Source of the DNA: Sipunculus nudus
Lineage: Eukaryota; Annelida; Sipuncula; Golfingiida; Sipunculidae
Reading direction: 5' to 3'
DNA: 64,000 nt
NCBI GenBank assembly: GCA_026874595.1
Contig: CM049315.1
Location: forward strand, 68,271,916-68,335,915
Shown: positions 1 to 15,100 of the stretch, piece by piece
How the letters are laid out: the number at the start of each line of letters is the position of its first letter
Numbering within the stretch: the stretch's first letter is position 1
Notes under the pieces: generated by a model
The model's database searches: none
Seen by the model: the letters and a program-made list of their open reading frames with translations, nothing else
What the model was told of the DNA's origin: nothing
Translations under genes and position numbers: made by a program

Positions 1-263
1 ATTTAACTGGACACTTTGTTGGGAAGCAAGCATGATATCACTGAAAGAATATAAAGCCTGTTATATTTCATAAGTTTGACACATAATTTATCGCTGGAGG
101 GACTGGAATTTGAGCATTTAGACAGGACACACCTTCCAGCCTGATTTGACAGCTGGAAGAATGGAATTGTCACTTTTGTGGTGGACGCTGACGGGCCAGG
201 AAATTTAATGCAATAAAATCTGTTTCAAGATAACATCAGAGTGATACATGACACATACATTAC

Positions 264-326
264 CTTGTATGTTAAACAGCTCCCAAGGATGGTATAACTT
301 CTTCTCATGTCATAATAATCTTCACT
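264..326 (-). CDS. INTU: INTU exon 10 (last in window)
   Basis: A 21-codon exon, phase 0 to phase 0, with acceptor TCTCTGCAG and donor AAG|GTAATG. It encodes SEDYYDMRRSYTILGSCLTY plus K, nearly identical to the vertebrate segment SEDYYDMRRxYTILGSxLxYKG. It is too short for ORF callers and was found by looking for the expected continuation. Exons for the C-terminal half must lie left of position 1. Confidence 0.9.
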
Positions 327-3119
327 CTGCAGAGACACAGAGAAGGGCACAGGTAACATCAGGTGTGGAAATATAAAACAAAGAAAGGTATCCATGGGTT
401 ATACTTGATTCACAGCAATTACTGGTATAATTTATGATGATACCTCAGTTGCTCATCAGTGCCCTCTAGTGTGCTTACATGTGATCACTAATTTTTTTCA
501 ATTTTTTGGTGAAAATTAAAATCCTGCTTGAATGATTAAGCTGTTCAATGGCAGTATAAACCTTATACAAGGAATTTTTTCTAATATAAAGGTCTCTTTT
601 GGGATTATATCATTTCAATGAACACCTGATGGCAACTAGGGTACCAGTATCACCTTTTCACCCTAATACATGACAACATTTATACCTTGACACGACCGAA
701 CGCCATCACCTGAGCCACCGAGAGTGCCTCGATTAGTTATAATAACTATTCAAAAAATTTATGTAAAATAAATATGTTTATACTTATATTTAACATTGAT
801 ACCTACAAACCAGGACTTTATGACTTTAAATTCATATCCATACAATGTAATACCATGCCTCTGATTTAGATTTTACCTTTTAATACCATATATATAAAAT
901 ATACATTAAAATAATATTAATAAATATGATATGTGAAACAAAATAAGCTGTGATATTATAGAGTACACCTAAGCACAGGTATGGTAATACTTTTGCACCA
1001 AACTAACTGTAGACAAAATTTCAGTTCTCATACTACAAAGGTTTTGAGTTGTGCCCTGTTGACAGCCATCGGCTGGACAAAGGTTAAAGGACCACCCCTA
1101 TAGCTCCATGACTTGCAGTCAGCTGAGCTAAAGCTGAATGGTACCTTCTCTTTGACATACATACCATATCATAAAAATCTGCAGATTCAAATTCACTGAG
1201 GCAGTTGTTCACTGTCAGCTGGAATATAAAATAAAGATAAAAACAGTTTTTCTCATGTCTGACCTTTGAAAACTTAATTAAGCACACATTTATCATACTG
1301 TCGCATTTTTTACTTCTTTAAAATAATTTTAATATGTTTAACTCTTACCGACCACTTTTCACAGTGCATTCATGACACAGACTTGTTTTACAGACTGGAT
1401 AGGTTTTCCTATTTTGACAGTCTATTATCTAATGAGATATACAGTGATTTAGTTGAGAAAACGGCAAATAATAGCATAGATTTTTCTGAAGAATGGCTAA
1501 CTCTAAAATTTGTAACATAGGTTTTAACTGGTAAATTTATGAGGTGTCTTTTCTGTCCTGGGAAAAAAGATATGTGAAATTAATTATAACATTGACAAAA
1601 CTTCACCTTGATTTCTTCTGGCAGTTCCAGACCCCTGGCGCCATCTAGGAGATCATAGAAAGGCTCAGCACTGTCCCGGACGCGTATCCTATAGGTAACC
1701 ATTTCCTGTTTAAACAGCTCCCTCTGCAGCATGAGGTGAAACAAGTGGTCCAAGCGCCCGTGGTTGTCCTTCTGAGAGAGGGCACTGGAAAATATGACTA
1801 AGTTTAAAGATTTCTTGTATTTACTCCTCAACTGTTCTGTAAAGCAGTGATGTAGTCAAGTCGACACAATCCAAGTCCGAGTGCAAGTCCAAGATCAAGC
1901 CACTCGCATCCAAGTCCAAGAGATTTTTAAGTCCAACTCCACCTGCTTGGAATCAAAGTCATTTGGAACTCGAGTCCAAGTCCGAGTCAAATACAAATAT
2001 CCTTAAAGAACAATTTTAAATGGAAATTTAAGATTATCATGTCATTTTTAAGGTATGGTCACACATGCTTTTACAATTATGGTTAATATGCAAAAGCTTG
2101 GTTTATATGATGTTATCATTTTGTAATATTCTGTTAGTAGTTACACATGTACATTAGTTTTTATAATATTTGACAGAGTTTTTTTTCTGTATGACTCAAA
2201 ATGGACTCAGCCTGATTTCTGGAGTCCTTACCTCTGAGTCCAGGACTCTCAAGTCCAAGTCAGAGTCCCTAAAAAGGTGGACTCAAGTCCAGACTCGAGT
2301 CCTACATCACTGCTGTGAAGGTTCTGCTCTATAGTTAGCCCATAAGAATGGACTCCTCAATCGCTTTTTTAGTGATTGGTGCAATGTGGAGTCCATAGAT
2401 TGCCCCTGCAGTTTACTGTGGTTATAACACTCCATACACAACTGTGAGTTTTAACATATATCCACTGATTAATATTCAGTACATCTATATGTATTGAATA
2501 TTTGACCACTGAAAAACATTAATGTTCTATTCTCATCAATATTTTGCACCAAGGAAGTGAAAATATGAACATAATAGTACACAGGCCTGAAGCACTATAT
2601 AGGACTTCCGCTGAATGCAAGATGTCTGCCGGGCTGTTATTGCTTCAATTCTCTCTGGACAAATAAATCAGCTGTTGATGTTACATATGCTTCCTGTTTT
2701 CCAGAATGGTTAATTTTTTATTACAGACCTTTCAACATACAACATAATGTGAACTTTAGTATGTTACAAGTATAGGAAATATTTTATTTTTATTCAATTT
2801 CCATTCTAAGAGTATAGTATAGCACTTTGGTGGGCTGGCGACGCAACAGAAACCTGAAACCTGTTGGGTCGCTGTCGGCAGCTACTCTATAGTTTAAGAT
2901 TGCATTTGACCTAAGATATGCCATGACTATCTGGTGCATCTATTCTTCCCTAACAATTCCTGGTAGTAACCTAAGCCAACTCTTCACCTAAGTAACACTA
3001 TAGATTTCTGGTGCTTCTCTATCAGTCTCAGGACTTGGGCTATTCACATACTGTTACATCATGTTAACACTGGTTAGAATGGTTTACAGTTACATATTCT
3101 CTCAACAGTCCATTCAGGG

Positions 3120-3150
<31 letters not shown>

Positions 3151-6100
3151 AAGAAAAGGATGGTGTTCAGGAAAAGGCAGGGGGGGGGGATGCTGTCATA
3201 TAAACTAGATTTTGCTTGGCACTGCGGTGCCAAAGTATCCCCAGATAATTAATCCCCCCCCCTTAAGAATAGGTCCCCCCCCCCCATCTTCAGCATAAAA
3301 ATACTGACACTTAGCAAGCAACAAGTATCTTCCATCTATCAACTTGAGGAACAATATTTTTTTACCAAATATGGGGGCAAATATGTTGAATCTCTCTTGA
3401 GATTCTTTGACCTTGTGACCTAAAACTAGATAGGGGTTTTCCTCTATTGGCAGGTGAACTATATGTGCAAGATAAAAGGTCTGAGATGAAAAGTTTGGCT
3501 GAAAATGCATCCACAATTTTTTCAAAGATATTTGTCCTGTGACCTTGACCTTTGACCTCATGACCTCAAAATCAATAGGAATCTTGTTTTATTGATGGGC
3601 CATATATAAGTCAAGTTTGATACCCATATATCATTCAAAGCTGGAGTAATCATCAGGAAATGAATTTTTAGACAGATGGCTCCTGTGACCTTCACCTTTG
3701 ACCATGTGACCTAAAAATGGATAGGGGTCTTCCTCTATTGGCAGGTGAACTATATTTTCAAGATAAAAGGTCTGAAATGAAAAGTTTGGCTAAAAATGCA
3801 TCCACAGTCTTTTCAAAGATGTGCGTTCTGTGACCTTGACCTTTGACCTCATAACCTCAAAATCAATAGAAGTCTTGCTTTATTGATGGGCCATATATAA
3901 GTCAAGTTTGAGATCTATACATAAAAAAAGCTGGAATTATCATCTGGAAACTAATATAGCTCCTGTGGCCTTGACCTTTGTACTTGTGACCCCAAAAATT
4001 GATATCGATCATTCACTATTTGCAAGTGAGCTATATGTTCGAGATGGAAGATCTGGGATGAAAAGTTTGGCTAAAAATGCATCCACAATATCTTTAAAGA
4101 TGTGAGTCCAGTGACCTTGACATTTGACCTCATGACCCTTACTTTAGGGTTCTTACTTTAGTGGTGGGCCATACATAAGTCACGTTTGAAATCCATATGG
4201 CTATCAACACTGGAGATATCATAAGAAGTGTGATTTTTACCAAATATGGAAATATTACAGGTCAAGGCCATTCTCATGGTAAAGGTCATGACCCAAATTT
4301 AAAGAGACCTCATCCCATAACCCATCTCTCTACATGTTCATAATATGAAAGAAATCTGTCCACTAGGTTTTGACTTATAATGCTCACAGTACTGTCAAGT
4401 GGCAAGTATGGAGGTATTAAAAGGCGTAAAACAAGAAAAGGATAATAGGTAGCTCCACCAGTTTCCAGCATATCACATGGCCATCCAAGATCTTCCGTCA
4501 CCTTTATTTTTGGACCAGTCCATGCAAGCTTTCTTGAGATATTTAAGAATTTGTGTTATTTTCAGCAAAAATGGACCTATTCAAGGTCAAAGTTGCTCTC
4601 CTAGCAACAGTCATGACCCCATTTTAAATGGGCTTCGTCCTCTTACCTATATCTACACAAATGTAAAGTTTGAAAAAGATCAGTGAAATATTTTTTGAGT
4701 TATCCTGTTCACAAGATTTTTCTGCAGCGGAGGCGGCGTTGGTGGGACCGTCGTGACACCATATAGTATCTCGACTTTGTCTGGGGATACAATGATGTCT
4801 TATACACAATACCTAACTCATTTGTATGCAACACAGTGTGCAATATTACATTATAAAATTAACATTTAAATTTATAATTTTAACTTAACACACTAGCTAG
4901 TATTACAGGTACGTAAATTACCCATTACATACAAAAGTTACAGCAATGATGTGGTCAGAAAAATAGATTGTTTAATGCTTTACCTTTTCAGAGACCCATA
5001 GAGTAGTTTAAGTAGGCGGCTCATGTTTGACATCAGCTTGTTCAGCTCATAGAGATCCATCCTGAAATAGACACCATGAAACTAACAACCTGAAATCTAC
5101 AGCTCATAAAAATCCACCCTGAAATACCCATCAGGAAATTAATAACCTGAAATCTACATTATAAAATGACAACCTAGAATTGTACATAATAAAATATACT
5201 CCCTAACAACCTGAAATCTACAGCTCATAAAAATCCACCCTGAAATACCCATCAGGAAATCAACAACCTGAAATCTACATTATAAAATGACAACCCATAA
5301 TAGTACATAATGAAATATACACCCTGAAATCTAAATTATGAATTCAGCCTGAAACCTACACTGTCAAAGGATAACTCTGCAACCTTCAACTTAAAACTGA
5401 CATCCATACCAATTTCAGCTTAACTAAATAAAAATCTTCCAAAAGTGTTAAGCAGGATATGCATATATATCCTAATAATAATAAAGCTTGCACCTTCCCT
5501 CCCCCTCCCCCAAACACAGACACTTCATCAGGGCCTACCTGAGGGCTGGTACTGCCAGCATTAAGACTTCTTGTCCCTCCTTCAGATAACCGACATGAAC
5601 CAGCTGGTCATCAATGACAAGTGTAGAGCTGAAATAGAACAGAATGACACTGTGTAATTAAACACGAGCCCTACATTTGATGCAGTGATACTAATACCAG
5701 CTTCTCCTACCCATTCATTATGTTAAACTTGAAAACTAGTTTAGTTTCATCCCAAATACAGATGGCGCTTAAATATAATAAAGTCATGCTAACATGCCTA
5801 AAGATAATTTGTATATTAACAAGCAATAGATAAGACAAAAGTTTATTTCAGACCCTACTTACCACATATTTTATTGACAGAATCAAATTGTTTGTTGATG
5901 CTCCAGGAAAAACTGAACATTTTGTAAAGTCAGACTCTTTGAATTTCAGAAATTGTGAAGATACAGATGGCCTTAGGTCCTGATTCAGAGTAACAAACTG
6001 CTTTCTGCCTTAATACACAATCATATATGCCGAAAGGTGGCACTCCAATAGTTTTGAGATATCTCTAGATTTATGTAAAATAAAGAAAATTACCACCATT

Positions 6101-9100
6101 AAGACACACTTCACATCATTCCTGAGAGTTCAAGACAAATAACATGCATAACAGAAGGGTGGCCACAGAGGAATTCCCTGACAAAAGCCCAGTACGACCA
6201 CCATCACTTATAATATACATACAACAATCAACAGCCATGGTCATGCTGTATGCCGAGTGATCTGCAGCTACCTTTCACCAAGTGGCACATCAAGTGTGAT
6301 TTCATCATTCTCAGTGATGTCATGTAATTAGTTTGATTTGATGGACACTTAAATTGTTGTGTTTGTTGTAACTCACAGAGATAAAACAATGCTGTCAAAT
6401 GCTTAAAGCATCCATCCTGGAGCTGTATGCCTGGTGATTTACACAAAAATTAAATTCTTTGAGAATCAACATTCCAGACTAACATGTCACAATTAATTAA
6501 AATCCAAACCTTGATTCAAAAAGGGATCTAACATAAAGATATGACAGAGGCAACTGAATATTGCCAGTGATAACCAGTACTGTGTCCTGAATGACATATC
6601 CTGCTTTATTTATAGTCCTGTGATCAGGATCATTAAATCCTGATGATATAGCAGTCTTATTAATAACAATAACAGAGCAATCATATACTTTATTATACAG
6701 GTGGCACCACCTACATGTAACAGGCCATTAAAAAATGCACCTCTGTTACACTGCCATGGTTACTCTGTTACACTGCCATGGTTACTCTGTTACACTGTCA
6801 TGGATACTCTATTACACTGCCATGGATACTCACTTGACAGCCGGGTTTCCCGTGACATCCACCATCATGTGAGTGAGTGTAGTGAACATTCCACGCGCTT
6901 CCACCAGCTTTGAGTCTTCTTTAGGAAACTGATACAGTACATCTTCCTAAAAATACAGTGTTACGTAACACAGATTGCTCAGGGAAAAACACTGGGATGA
7001 TCGGGGATACAAACCAATGTAGGAGGCGCACATGTCCAGCATTAAAACTGCTTCTCTAGTAAAGCAAGCTTCACTAGCGAGACAGTTCAGTCCACTTTTA
7101 TATGCACCCTGTAACAAAGTAAAACATTAAACATTTCACTCCTATAACAAAAGTTTCACCAAGATTCGGTTAAAGAAACACAAGTGTGCGAGGCTCTAAA
7201 TTATAAAGGAGTCTATGATTTGCACAGCTTTAAAAACACCATATTTAAATCAACATATCCATAATGCCTCAAAATGCACATCCAAAAGCTGACCAATCAG
7301 ATTAAAGCTTGTACCAATATGCCTCTTCAAGGCAAGATGCATTTGTACTAATTATCTCCTTTTTGGATGGCTTCTGTCAAGGGTTACCAATGTTAATTTT
7401 TAACCTTAGAATTCATAAGTTGCGATGGGTATTATCTGTCTTTTATGCCAAGAAATACATATTTTATGAAATCAAGAATGTTTGGACATACAGAACAAAA
7501 GAAATCATTTCTGTCAATAGTTCATCCATGTTTTGAGTGTCCATACAGCACTTCAAGATGCCTAATACCAGAACATTTTAAAACCTGCCCAGGAGAAGGT
7601 TACAAATCTTTCAGTATGTAAATGGTTACATTAAAACATTAGAATTTGCCTGTGTGAATGCTCTATATCTTGTCAAAAACCTAATAGCGGGACTTTCAGT
7701 GTGCTAGTTTGTTTATTGTGTCTGCATGTTGCTCTACAAATAAAATATACACATATTAATAATGCAGTCCTCGTGGCCAGTCTGCCTAGTGCAACTCATT
7801 AATTAATCTGTCAGATCCTAATGTCCACACAAACTTACAAAACTTTTTGGATTTAAGTTAATTTATCTGCATTTCAGGTATCATTTCAAAACTATTTTGC
7901 ACATGGAACTGGAATAAAATTTGCCTTTTCGGAGGCAAGGAGTAAGCCTTCTTTTATTAAAAAGATGATTATTTTTATCATACCTATGTATACAGAATGT
8001 CCAGAGCCAATTCAACGACTGTAGCTGGCTGGAAAAAAATGTTTTTTAACTTTAGAAGTAAGCTGTCATCCATGGTAACAGTGTAAAGATGCTAAAACAA
8101 ACCCATAAAACAAGTGACCGATGGGTCATCAGAGCTGATAGCCAGATAGTCAGACAGAAGACTGACAAAGCTTGCATGCTCTGGCTCAGCTGACTGTAAG
8201 TCATCTCAGCTAAAAAAATCAGCAGGCTTCAAATGACTTGAACTAAGTTGAAGGAATGGTGATGTTACAAAGTAACTATTGTATCTCAGTCAAGGTGGCT
8301 TTCTGTTTAAAAAATAATATTTTGTATAGGTACTACACATCATGTCTATGGGTTGTCCATGATTACATACAGAATTAAGAAGATGTACAGTGTATTACTC
8401 AGGGGAAGGGGTAGGGGCAATTTGACTGGTAGTTGATGGTAGACAGTACAAATGTGAAACACACCATATATTCAGATGGGATGCCTTTAAGTCAAAGCTG
8501 ACTGCACAAAGTCAATGCACATTAGTAAATGCCATTATGGTGGTGACTTCGGATAAATTAGAAATTATGGAAAAGAAGGGTTTATTGTTTACACCTGATG
8601 GCTAGTACCTGAAAAAAGGTCAACTACTCTTAGAAGGGGGGGGGGGGGGAATTTACCCCTAAAAATTCAGGAAAAAACAGTGGAAAAGAATATGTAATGA
8701 CTGATAATAAGAGGTTTAACCCCTTAAACCCATTCCCTGGATCTTCCCATGCACTCTTTAAAAAATTATATCTCTTAGTTGTAGGAACTGGTTGTAACAT
8801 CATATTCAATGATGGAAGATAAAAACGACTGATGTCTGATTATTAATCAGTTATTTTATGTACCTTTTATATTTTTACCCCCTGAAATTTTGGTGTATAG
8901 AATTATACCTCCTATTTTGACTGAGTAAATTAAGTATGGCTTAAACATTGTGCAGAAAGGACAAGGTAATGGCTGGTTTGATGAAACTTATTTGCTGCAC
9001 AAATTCCAGTTTTAATGCTGTTTACTGTTATGTGCCCCATCTTTCTTACATCTCTGACAGAATAAGAATATTTTGATGAGATCATATGTTTCTTTGAATG

Positions 9101-12100
9101 TGCATGCATAATTGTATGTGATCAATCATGCAAAAATGCAATTGATTTAATCAATTATGAAAACAAATGACAAATCTTTTACATAATTTATTAATTGGAA
9201 CATGAACTAATATCTCTGTAACCCAACTCACCTTTTCTAGCATGACATCAGAACTGACATCTAGCGTGAGATACATGACAGCATGTGGCAAGCTGCCCAG
9301 GTCAGGTGAAAAAAGTCCTACCCTCTCCCCCTGTACCATTTGGATCAACTCATTAGCTGCAGAGGTAGTCAGTTTTCTAACAGGGGGAGGTTTGGGTGGC
9401 GGATCATCAACCAAAGTCTGTAAAGTCAGCTTGATCTGTAAGATTAAAAAGTAAATTAAAGACATGAACAGGGTAAGAGGTTTATGGGTAACTTCCTTTT
9501 CCCAAAAAAACTTTAAATTATTTGTTTATTTATTACTTTATGGTAACTTTGTTTACTGGTGATGGAAAGAATACCTGAGTACTACTGGTACTCAACTAAG
9601 TCTGAGTATCTCTAAAACAGGACATGTGCACTTGTACAAGACCATATTATGAGTAGTCCAGAAATTGACGCTGATGGGCCAAATAATTATATATATATAT
9701 GAGATACAGTGAAATCCCACCTGACGATAACCTTCCTTACACAACCACCCCATTAAGAGAAACACTTTTTTGGTCCCAGACAAATCTAATGTAAATCTGA
9801 CAGGGTATAAAACCACAAACATGACCACCCTGCTATGATGACCACCAACCACTTTTTGGTCTCAGACCATAATATGAATACTAGTACCACAACCACTGGT
9901 CCTAGTGGTGATGACCAGCTGCTCAGATAAGTGATCTACATTCTTTCATGCTCTTTGCATGGCACTGATCAGTTTTGTATGTACTACCTGTGATGTGATA
10001 GGAAAGCCAGAGCATCAGTAGATATAGTATCCTGTGGTTGTAACAATGTAAGGTTTGGTGTTTAGAGAACAGTTATGACAAAGTTTTATTCCTTGTCAAT
10101 CTAGGATTAATTATGATGATTAGTTTGACATACATCACTGTCAAACCTTGATTTGAATATGCAATGGCAAAATATATAAAAGCTCCAGTTTATTCCTAGT
10201 GGTCACACTCTCACTTATACTACCAGCAGTAAAGTTGAAATGTTGTGAAAACAAGAGCACTGCAAATGTGCATAATATGGTTGTCTTATGTCTTCTGACC
10301 TCTGACCTCACTGAATATACATGATTTCACCACAAGGGCCACAAAAGTTTTGTGACCTCTGACCTCATTTAATATGCACAGATTATGCCGATAATTGAAC
10401 TTAGGCCAGATATTATGTTGGTTATTATTTCTATTGAGCTTCATCAAAATCCTTCATATTCCTGATAAGTTATCGCAGTGACACCACAAAGTAGCCTCTT
10501 GACCTCTGACTTCATTAAATATGCGTGGATTTTGCCTATAATCAAACCAAGGTGAGAAAACTCTATTAGTTAGTAGTTATGGTGAGTTTTGTGAAAATTG
10601 GTCAAAGCCCTGGTAAGTTATTGCAGTGACACTAAAAGTTAGCAGATGGACAGAAAGACTGTGGGTATACCATATATATTATACCTCCCCTCAAAGACAG
10701 GCATATGAAAAGTTTTGTTTGTTATTCATGGGTGCATCAAGCACAAGGCTGAATTCAACACGAAGTACAAAGCATGAAATCCAAAGATCATAATGCTGAT
10801 TTGAATAATCTGCAAAACTGATGAAAGTCCACTTTGCTACTGTAGGAGTGATAGTTCGGAAAAGTTCTGTACCAAAATGGTACAAGGAAGAGACGTTTTT
10901 TAAACTTCTCCAGATGACAGTATTGAAGATTGAGTGAGATGAGGGCTCCTATGGCAACCACACATCCCAGGCAAGGTGGAGAACATATTCCCTGAAAGCG
11001 AAAGTCTCCTCCTCTAGTTCTTACAGTAAGTACTCTTACTCTAAGAGTGGACAAGGTCCATTTTTGTAATTTCTACAGAATCATAATTTCTACAAAATCA
11101 GTAAAAAAACTTAACTATCAGACTGAGATTCAAATAAGAATTGTTTATTTTATTTATCCCAATACAATTTCTTTTATTAAACTTCAATTCCAATTAAAGT
11201 AAATTCAATGTAAGGAGAACATTATTTTCACAAAAATTCCCATTTAAAAATTCAGTTAAATATTAAAACAGATCATAATTCAAAATTAAAACAATCTTTT
11301 GATGAAAAGACACTGACAATTTCACTGATACACAAAATTTAGTATGGCATGTTAAACCAAACTTTTTATGCTTGCAACTTATGACCTGGAAAATTACCTC
11401 CACATCATATAGAGACATAACAATTGTATTTGAACAAAGAGAAATACTTTGGAAAGTGTGAGCTAGAACATTTTTCATCAATGCCGCTCAGTTCTTGTGA
11501 GACTCAGCCTCAGGGGACTTCCTGTTCAATTCAAGTTCATTTTATCTGCCCATGTACTGGTACCGGTAGATTTCAATCAATCCAGTTCAAATCCAATTCA
11601 CACAATTAAACTGCAATTCTAATTCAATACAGAATTTACCCCAGGCCTGAGAATAATGACGGTGTTACCCTGCCATGTATACATACACCAGGACTGATTT
11701 TAATAGGCCTGTTAATTGCTGATTAAATTATTGATTCATTACCTTATATTCCATTCTTCCCTAAGTGGTAAATTTCACATTTTTATAAAATGAAGCAATT
11801 TGACCAAAATGGATGTTAGAAAAATGTAGCTTTCCCTCTGTTTGTTGCTGCCATTTATGAGTAGTCCACCAGCAAATGCTTAAAGTAGATTTAGGATTCA
11901 TATAAAATAAGAACTTTGACATCGCGGACTGCTCCGTCAAATTTGAGAGCTCACAGAGAAATTCAGGATGGAACATGAAAAAAAATAATTGAAATGATCC
12001 GATTCAGAGGTTAATAATTGAATACAATTTAATCGATGCATCAATTCTTTGATGCATTGTTACACCCTCAGTCTTTTACACACATTTTATGTATCATGGT

Positions 12101-15100
12101 GATATGATGTTAAATCATTACCTTCTTTTAATCAACTAATACAAATTTTATACTTACAGCCAATGGGTGGCAGCACAGAACATCCATTATTGTAATGTTT
12201 AAAGTGATGTTAAAGGTGATCTTAAAGATGCATCTCCCAAGTCCTATATGATATGTTCATAATCTTCTTCATTTTCTTTAAATATATACGACAATCATTC
12301 TCTTTTCACTGGTTATTATTATTCCATTTAGCGAGAGATGAGATCAAGAATTCTCACATTTTTTTCCCTGTTTTCATCACTTCATGAAGTCTTCGTAGGA
12401 AACTCTAACAAGGACAGTGATATGTGATTTTCTTTAACATGTTTATTTCATTAATCATCCACAGATTATTTTATCCTTATCCAATAAGAGGTTATTATCC
12501 ACAGTTCTTTTTATGAATGAGCTGATCTCTCCGCAATAAAGCCTTTAATAAAAGATTACTGATCCTTCTTATTTAAGTAGCACTGTCCCTTTCCCATGTG
12601 AGTTTGACCTTCATATTACAGTGTTTCAGAACTGATTGCTCTTCACTATACTGATTTCGAATCAAACTGATGATCTGTTCACAGTGAAATAAAGGTTTTA
12701 TCCCTTAGATATAAAAATCAAAATGATATAATCCTGACTCAGGTCCTCCTGATCCAAGAATACTGTCATCAAGTCAACTTGTCTTATCCAATAATATATC
12801 TGATCTTGAATACATCTGACAGTGACACTGAGTGGTGTAAAGAAAAGAAAAATATTGACATGTAAGGCACTTATGTGGCCTCATTCCAAGATATAGGGAT
12901 AGGAGACCTCTCTGGCATTTCTGGACTGAATAGTTTATCTTCTTCCTCTATCAGAACTTCCTTTGAACTTCTAGCTTGTGACAGATTCAGTCTTTGTGAG
13001 CCTTGTAATTATTCAATTACTAGGACACACATGAGCTAACCCCTTACAATATGATGTCCCTGATCTTCACATCCAAGTATGCACAGGAACCCTCACTTGT
13101 TTAACTTCACTCTGATGTCCAATTATATATCAGGTGTGAATATCACAGATCAGTAGGCACAGAATTTCAACAGTTAAGAGAAACCCTTACAGACATGTGA
13201 ATCAACTTCCAAGGTGCTCATGCCATGTGCATGTTCAGTCCCATACAATGTGTGAGAAATGTCAAACCAACATAAACACACAGTGGTCCTTGCTGTGTAC
13301 CCAAACCAAGACAGCACGTGTTTAATATATTATAGGTAGTCTATTCACTGTAGTGTGCATTAATGTAAAGTTAAACATGTCTGGGGCCCCTAGGCAAGGA
13401 CGTGGGAGTCATGTATTAGATTCAACCTACGAGCCAATTTGCCTTATGCTGATATGCATGACAGGATTAATAATGTTTGGTATTGAACTCCACCGCTATT
13501 CTTTTCATTCCAACTCAACGAGGCCAGGCCAATTGATATTTCTGTATTTAATGATATATTATTACCATCACACTGTTGTAAAACTGAAGCAGTTTTCTTG
13601 AAATACAGTGCAAATTTTCTTGTAAAAACTTGTAAAATATTCAAATATAAATTTTTATCCAGATTTTAAAAATTAATTTGTTTAAAAAATATTTCAAAAT
13701 TCAATCATCAATCAAATGCTGGGGCACTTTAAACCAATTCAGACTTGTATATACAGTAGAGTGCCGTCTATCCCAACACAATTTATCCGAAAATTTGTTT
13801 ATCCTAAATTGAACACTGAGAACTGAAATTCTAACTGTTTTCCAAAATTAATACATTGAAAAATATTCAGGAATGATTTGAATTATGATTCTCCAGGGGT
13901 AATTAGCAAAAACCCTGTCCCCTGAGCTTTTTGGTTAAAACCCGTTCTACCTTATTTGAAAGAATGGCAACATGTACTTAAATTAACCCCAGATCTGCCC
14001 GCTCATGGATCAGGGTGAGGGATGATGTTTTGAGGCAGGCTGTACCTCAGGAATTATACTATGTGGCCTTAATAAGATATCTGCCTAGATCCTATTATAT
14101 GCATGCAGTATACATGTGCAGTAAGTACACAGACATGAAGGCAATACTAAACACATGATCAGACAAGCGTAAATCTATAGGAGCCCACATTACAACACTG
14201 GCCAGCACACCCTAAGTGGTCAGTTTGACCCCTGCTGGTAACGTGACAGGTGAGCAGGGTTTTTATACCATAGCCTCAATTTTTCATTAATTAATTCTGA
14301 ATACTATTTTCAATTCATATATTGCCACAATAATTTACACTATACATGAAATAGTTCATTTATATATAACTGTAGATGTAACAAAGAGGACTGACTCATG
14401 GAGTATATATCCTCTAAATATTAAGATTAAATGTAGTAGGTTATATGTTCCAGACACTGTGCAATAAGGAAACTAAAATTACACATTTCACAATATAGAG
14501 AAAACAAAATAATAAACACACATGATTATAAAATTGAATTTAATTACAATTAATGATTTCTCAGTGTAGGAAAATTATTCTTTCAGACAACATTTTAATG
14601 TTGACATTGCACAACAACTTGAACAAGGATCAATTTCTTTTAAAAAATTGTTCCAAAGATCAAACCTAACCAAATCCAATATGACATAATATTGTAAAAT
14701 ATCAAGAGGACATCAGAACCACTTAAAGACCATGATAAATCCTAAAACAAGGGACCTATGGGTCACGGCGCTCAGCTGATCATGATTGAACTATTAATGT
14801 ATCACCATTGTGATACTATATTTAGTCGACAAACCTTATGAATATCATGGACGTATTAGGCTATTATAAAGGAATACAATGTCATATGTGAGTAAATCAT
14901 GTATGAAATTACCTGACTGATGGATTAATATGGAGTAAATATAGTGGTTTATTTTTTATTTATTTGGGAGCTGTTGAAAATAGCAATATATTTGAGCAAA
15001 TATGAATGCAATGACAGAACTCTAAGCAGTGGTAGAATGATGATAAGGCTATTTGTTGAAGGATCTATAGTGTATGGAAGTCTGCAAGATTTCAATTTGA

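Noticed and set aside
1771-1784. Alternative exon 8 acceptor CTCTCAG|AAG
   Set aside because: It would break the frame with exon 7 and drop the conserved SAL after YGSLK; TTCCAG|TGCC restores both.
9242-9454. Plus-strand 70-codon ORF
   Set aside because: Lies exactly opposite INTU exon 4, whose minus-strand reading matches the family.
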